Shown: positions 61,434 through 64,000 of the stretch, one piece after another
Numbering within the stretch: position 1 is the first letter of the stretch
Layout of the letters: each line of letters opens with the position of its first letter
Assembly (NCBI GenBank): GCA_963757335.1
Contig: CAVWRJ010000013.1
Coordinates: 434,001 to 498,000, forward strand
DNA length: 64,000 nucleotides
Direction of reading: 5' to 3'
DNA from: DASQPA01 sp963757335
Lineage (GTDB): Bacteria; Acidobacteriota; Thermoanaerobaculia; Multivoradales; UBA5704
Notes under the pieces: generated by a model
Database searches by the model: none
What the model was told of the DNA's origin: nothing
Seen by the model: the letters and a program-made list of their open reading frames with translations, nothing else
Position numbers and translations under genes: made by a program

Positions 61434-62330
61434 ATGAGGCGCCTGAAGATCGGGTTCTGCCTGCTCGCTCTGGCCCTGGGCGTGTGGAGCGGAGCGGCGT
61501 TCGGCGATCCGTCCGCGGTGCGGGAAGGTCTGCTCGCGGCGATCAACGCCGAGCGGGCGAAAGAGGGGGCCGCGCCGCTCCTCCTTAAGGCATCGCTCTC
61601 CACCGTCGCCCAGAAACGGTCCGAGGAGCTGGGTCGGAAGGGCGACATCGACGGGGGTCAGGGAAGCGAGGAGCGTCTGGACCAGGAGATGAAGCGCACC
61701 GGCTACCGGGCCCAGCGCTGGATCGAGAGCGAGATCTCCTCGGGCTCACCGCTGCCCGAGGTGGCGGCCTACTGGCGGCGGCAGAGCGACGCCACCTACC
61801 GCCAGGTCCTCGGCCGGGATTTCCGGGATGCCGGGATCGGGGTGTCGAGCCTCCACGGCCAGCCCCTCTACACGTTCCTCTTCGCCGTCCCCGAAGGCGC
61901 CTACTACGCAGAGCGCACCGCCGGGTTGAAAGACCTGGAAGCCGTCCGCCGGGCGGTTCTCGACCGGGTGAACGCCGAGCGAGAGAGAGCCCGGGTACGC
62001 CCGCTCCGCCTCGATCCGCGCCTCGACTCGGCCGCCCAGCACCACGCCCAGGACATGCTGGAGCGCGGCTACTTCGCCCATGCGAGCCCCGAGGGCAGGA
62101 CCGTCCGCCAGCGGGCAGAGACCGCCGGCTATCGGTGGCATGCGGTGGGCGAGAACATCGCCGAGGGGCAGCTCACGGTCGACGAGGTGGTCAAGGCGTG
62201 GATGGCGAGCCCCGAGCACCGCCGGAACATCCTCGACCGCGACTTCCTCCACATGGGTCTCGGGCTCGCCTTGGGAGAGACCCCCAAGGGCTTTCAGGTG
62301 GTCTGGGTGCAGACCTTCGGTCACCCCTAG
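61434..62330 (+). CDS. CAP (SCP/PR1-like) domain protein, first of tandem pair
   Basis: 298 residues from ATG 61434. Signal peptide (LKIGFCLLALALGVWSGAAFG). The C-terminal half is a CAP domain: VLDRVNAERERARVRPLRLD, AQHHAQDMLERGYFAHASPE with the conserved His, GENIAEGQLT, and SPEHRRNILDRDFLHMGLGL with the second His. The N-terminal half looks like a degenerate CAP repeat (LLAAINAERAKEGAAPLLL). Catalytic His/Glu residues of the CAP pocket are present in the second domain only. Extracellular; function of bacterial CAP proteins is mostly unknown. Confidence 0.9.
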   Translation: MRRLKIGFCLLALALGVWSGAAFGDPSAVREGLLAAINAERAKEGAAPLLLKASLSTVAQKRSEELGRKGDIDGGQGSEERLDQEMKRTGYRAQRWIESEISSGSPLPEVAAYWRRQSDATYRQVLGRDFRDAGIGVSSLHGQPLYTFLFAVPEGAYYAERTAGLKDLEAVRRAVLDRVNAERERARVRPLRLDPRLDSAAQHHAQDMLERGYFAHASPEGRTVRQRAETAGYRWHAVGENIAEGQLTVDEVVKAWMASPEHRRNILDRDFLHMGLGLALGETPKGFQVVWVQTFGHP

Positions 62331-62341
62331 GGAACGCCCAG

Positions 62342-63337
62342 TTGACCAAGATCGCCGATCGGGCCGCCCGGCTCGCCAGACTCCTCGCCCTCCTCGTCTC
62401 GCTCACCGCGACCGCCGCGGGGATCGATGCGGCCAGCGCCGTCATGCTCTCCCAACCGGCGCCCCCACCGGCACCCTCGCCGGCCGCTCCCCCGGCCCCG
62501 GTCGACCCGGCGGTCCTCCGCCCGGCCCTCCTCGCCCGGATCAACCAGGAGCGGGCCGCCGCCCACGTCCGCCCGCTCGCCCTCGATCCCGCCCTCGGCC
62601 GGGTCGCCCAGGCGCGGGCCGAGGAGATCGGCCGGCGCGGCGAGCTGCCGAAAGAGGAGGAGTCGTTCCTCCTCATCGCCCAGCGCGAGCGCCGGCTGCG
62701 CGAGGGGGGCTACATCCCCCACGGCTGGACCGAGAGCCTCACCGCCTCGGCCGGCGATGTGGAGACCGTCGTCCGCTACTGGAAGAGCGGGGACAGCTTC
62801 CTGGCCGCCATGGGCCCCGACTACCGAGATCTCGGGCTCGGCGTCGCCACCCTCCGCGGGGTCCCCCTCTACGTCTTCCTCTTCGCCTGGCCGGAGCGCG
62901 ACTTCTTCGCCCGCCAGATCGCCGGCCTCGCCGATCTGACGGCGGTGCGGACGGCGATGCTCGCCCGGGTCAACGCGGCACGCCGCGCCGCCGGCGTCCG
63001 CCCCCTGGCCACCGACCCGCGCCTCGACGCCGCCGCCCAGGCGCACGCCCAGGACATGCTCGCCCGCGCCTACTACGACCACGAGACCCCCGAGGGCCAA
63101 ACGCCGCGGGAGCGGGTGGAGTCGACCGGCTACCTGGCGCACAAGGTGGGGGAGAACATCGCCGAGGGGCAGTTCTCGGTCGAAGAGGTGATGAGCGGCT
63201 GGCTCGGCAGCTCCGGCCACCGGCGCAATCTCCTCGACCCCGAGTTCAGAGACCTCGGCGTGGGCCTGGCCGTCGGCCGCTTCGAGGACCGCCTCCGCAT
63301 CCTCTGGGTGCAGGAGCTCGCGGTGCCGGGGATCTGA
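62342..63337 (+). CDS. CAP (SCP/PR1-like) domain protein, second of tandem pair
   Basis: 331 residues from TTG 62342, 11 bp after the first CAP gene; no ATG or GTG would keep the signal peptide (RLARLLALLVSLTATAAG). Same layout as its neighbour: a Pro-rich linker, a degenerate N-terminal CAP-like half (LLARINQERAAAHVRPLALD), and a complete C-terminal CAP domain (AQAHAQDMLARAYYDHETPE, GENIAEGQFSVEEVMSGWLG, SGHRRNLLDPEFRDLGVGLA). A tandem duplication, probably one operon; a strong terminator follows. Confidence 0.88.
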   Translation: MTKIADRAARLARLLALLVSLTATAAGIDAASAVMLSQPAPPPAPSPAAPPAPVDPAVLRPALLARINQERAAAHVRPLALDPALGRVAQARAEEIGRRGELPKEEESFLLIAQRERRLREGGYIPHGWTESLTASAGDVETVVRYWKSGDSFLAAMGPDYRDLGLGVATLRGVPLYVFLFAWPERDFFARQIAGLADLTAVRTAMLARVNAARRAAGVRPLATDPRLDAAAQAHAQDMLARAYYDHETPEGQTPRERVESTGYLAHKVGENIAEGQFSVEEVMSGWLGSSGHRRNLLDPEFRDLGVGLAVGRFEDRLRILWVQELAVPGI

Positions 63338-63359
63338 ACCCGCCCCCCTGACGCAAAAA

Positions 63360-63381
63360 CCCCCGGCCTCGCGGCCGGGGG
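63360..63381. terminator. Bidirectional terminator after the CAP operon
   Basis: CCCCCGGCC (63360-63368) pairs with GGCCGGGGG (63373-63381), 9 bp with a TCGC loop. AAAAA precedes and CTCTCTTC follows, so it serves both convergent genes. Confidence 0.85.
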
Positions 63382-63413
63382 CTCTCTTCACTTCGGGCAA
63401 ACTTCGGGCTGAC

Positions 63414-64000
63414 TTAAACTCCTAAGACCGTCCGCTTCCGGCGCAGCAGGGCGAAACCAGCACCCGCGAGAAGCAGGGCGAGGATGGCGAAGCCGAGCGG
63501 CGAGAGAGTCGGCACGTCGATCACCGACTGGGTGACCTGAAAAGTGGTGGGATCGATCACCGGAGTGACCGTTGCCGGGTTGTCGGTCAGGCCCGTCGCC
63601 TCGTTGGTACCGTTGTTGTCGCCGTCGAAGTGGATCGTCCCCTGGTTGCTGATCGTCGTTCCGGCGGTCCCGGGATTGATGGTCGCCTGAATGGTGATCG
63701 TCACCGAGCCGCCGGCCGGAATGGCACCGTTCCAGGTCACCGTGCCGGCGCTCTGTGCCGCCACGCCGGAGGTGGCCGTGACGCTTACGAAGGTGAGGCC
63801 CGCCGGCAGGCTGTCGGTGAACTCGTTGCCGGGATTGTCCGCCTGGGCGGCGTTGCCGGAGTTGGTGAGCACGACCGTATAGGTCACGGTCCCGCCCTCG
63901 TTGGTGCTGCCGGTCACCGCCTTGGTGCCGGTGACGTCAGCACCTGGGCCGACGGTGAGCTGGGTCGGGTCGTTCTTGGCAGCGGTCCCCGGATCGTCGG
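63414..64000 (-). CDS. DUF11-repeat surface protein with IPTL-type C-terminal sorting signal (N-terminus outside window)
   Basis: The last 195 residues are seen; the frame is open to the window edge. A DUF11-like beta repeat (VTYTVVLTNSGNAAQADNPG, FTDSLPAGLTFVSVTATSG, GSVTITIQATINPGTAGTTI) is followed by a C-terminal tripartite signal: VPTLSPLGFAILALLLAGAG, a hydrophobic helix, then RRKR. This is the IPTL-CTERM pattern, recognised by an exosortase-like system, which should exist elsewhere in the genome. Likely an extracellular repeat protein of the envelope. Confidence 0.9.
   Translation of the reverse strand, partial: DDPGTAAKNDPTQLTVGPGADVTGTKAVTGSTNEGGTVTYTVVLTNSGNAAQADNPGNEFTDSLPAGLTFVSVTATSGVAAQSAGTVTWNGAIPAGGSVTITIQATINPGTAGTTISNQGTIHFDGDNNGTNEATGLTDNPATVTPVIDPTTFQVTQSVIDVPTLSPLGFAILALLLAGAGFALLRRKRTVLGV

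Overview
The window is a high-GC chromosomal segment with small gaps and strongly strand-biased codon use. It looks like an environmental Gram-negative bacterium of the Acidobacteriota, with a Thermoanaerobaculia-like gene style. This placement is inference from family content: a DUF1800/DUF1501 pair, IPTL-type C-terminal sorting signals, a TPR-bearing membrane Ser/Thr kinase, DUF2339/DUF3999, DUF885, class I lanthipeptide-type leader peptides, and a recurring secreted C-terminal domain. No rRNA, IS transposase, phage or CRISPR locus is visible.

Layout. 1-4.7 kb: end of a DUF1800 gene, a Tat-exported DUF1501 protein whose ribosome binding site is duplicated by a 91-bp MITE-like insertion, and a BlaI-type repressor with an M56 (BlaR1-like) sensor peptidase. 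4.7-6.2 kb: a non-coding 21-bp tandem array and a lipoprotein. 6.2-14 kb is the most unusual part: a selenocysteine tRNA gene (selC), a collapsed second copy of it 1 kb away, three small lanthipeptide-like precursors, three secreted Cys-rich proteins, a hybrid histidine kinase, and topoisomerase I. 14-17.2 kb: two secreted beta-propeller proteins. 17.2-25.8 kb: a membrane glycosyltransferase, a TPR-like protein, and a DUF2339 (frameshifted)/DUF3999 pair.

25.8-43 kb: an orphan BrnA-type antitoxin, a GCPII-like M28 peptidase, a second 21-bp array, an orphan VapB-type antitoxin, an AddAB-like helicase-nuclease pair broken at several points, a DUF885 protein, divergent ferritin-like stress proteins (DUF2383/DUF4142), a beta-lactamase-fold hydrolase, MarR with YceI, and a RelE/Phd toxin-antitoxin pair. 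43-52 kb: two tandem APC permeases, an AlbA-type ATPase regulator, a Calx-beta secreted protein, an OmpR regulator with a hybrid kinase, and a nucleotidyltransferase. 52-64 kb: an APH-M23-aminotransferase triple fusion, a Ser/Thr kinase with TolB-like and TPR regions, a PPC-domain secreted protein, an MFS transporter, two CAP-domain proteins, and the end of a DUF11/IPTL-CTERM surface protein.

Main leads: (1) a roughly 100-residue secreted C-terminal domain occurs five times in four otherwise unrelated secreted proteins, and its cysteines covary in a way that predicts a subtype-specific disulfide; (2) the selC, mini-selC and lanthipeptide-like cluster; (3) two unrelated intergenic arrays with the same 21-bp period, plus 9-bp in-frame repeats scattered over many genes. 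Apparent frameshifts in DUF2339, addA and addB lie at or near G/C homopolymers, so sequencing or assembly error must be excluded before calling them pseudogenes.
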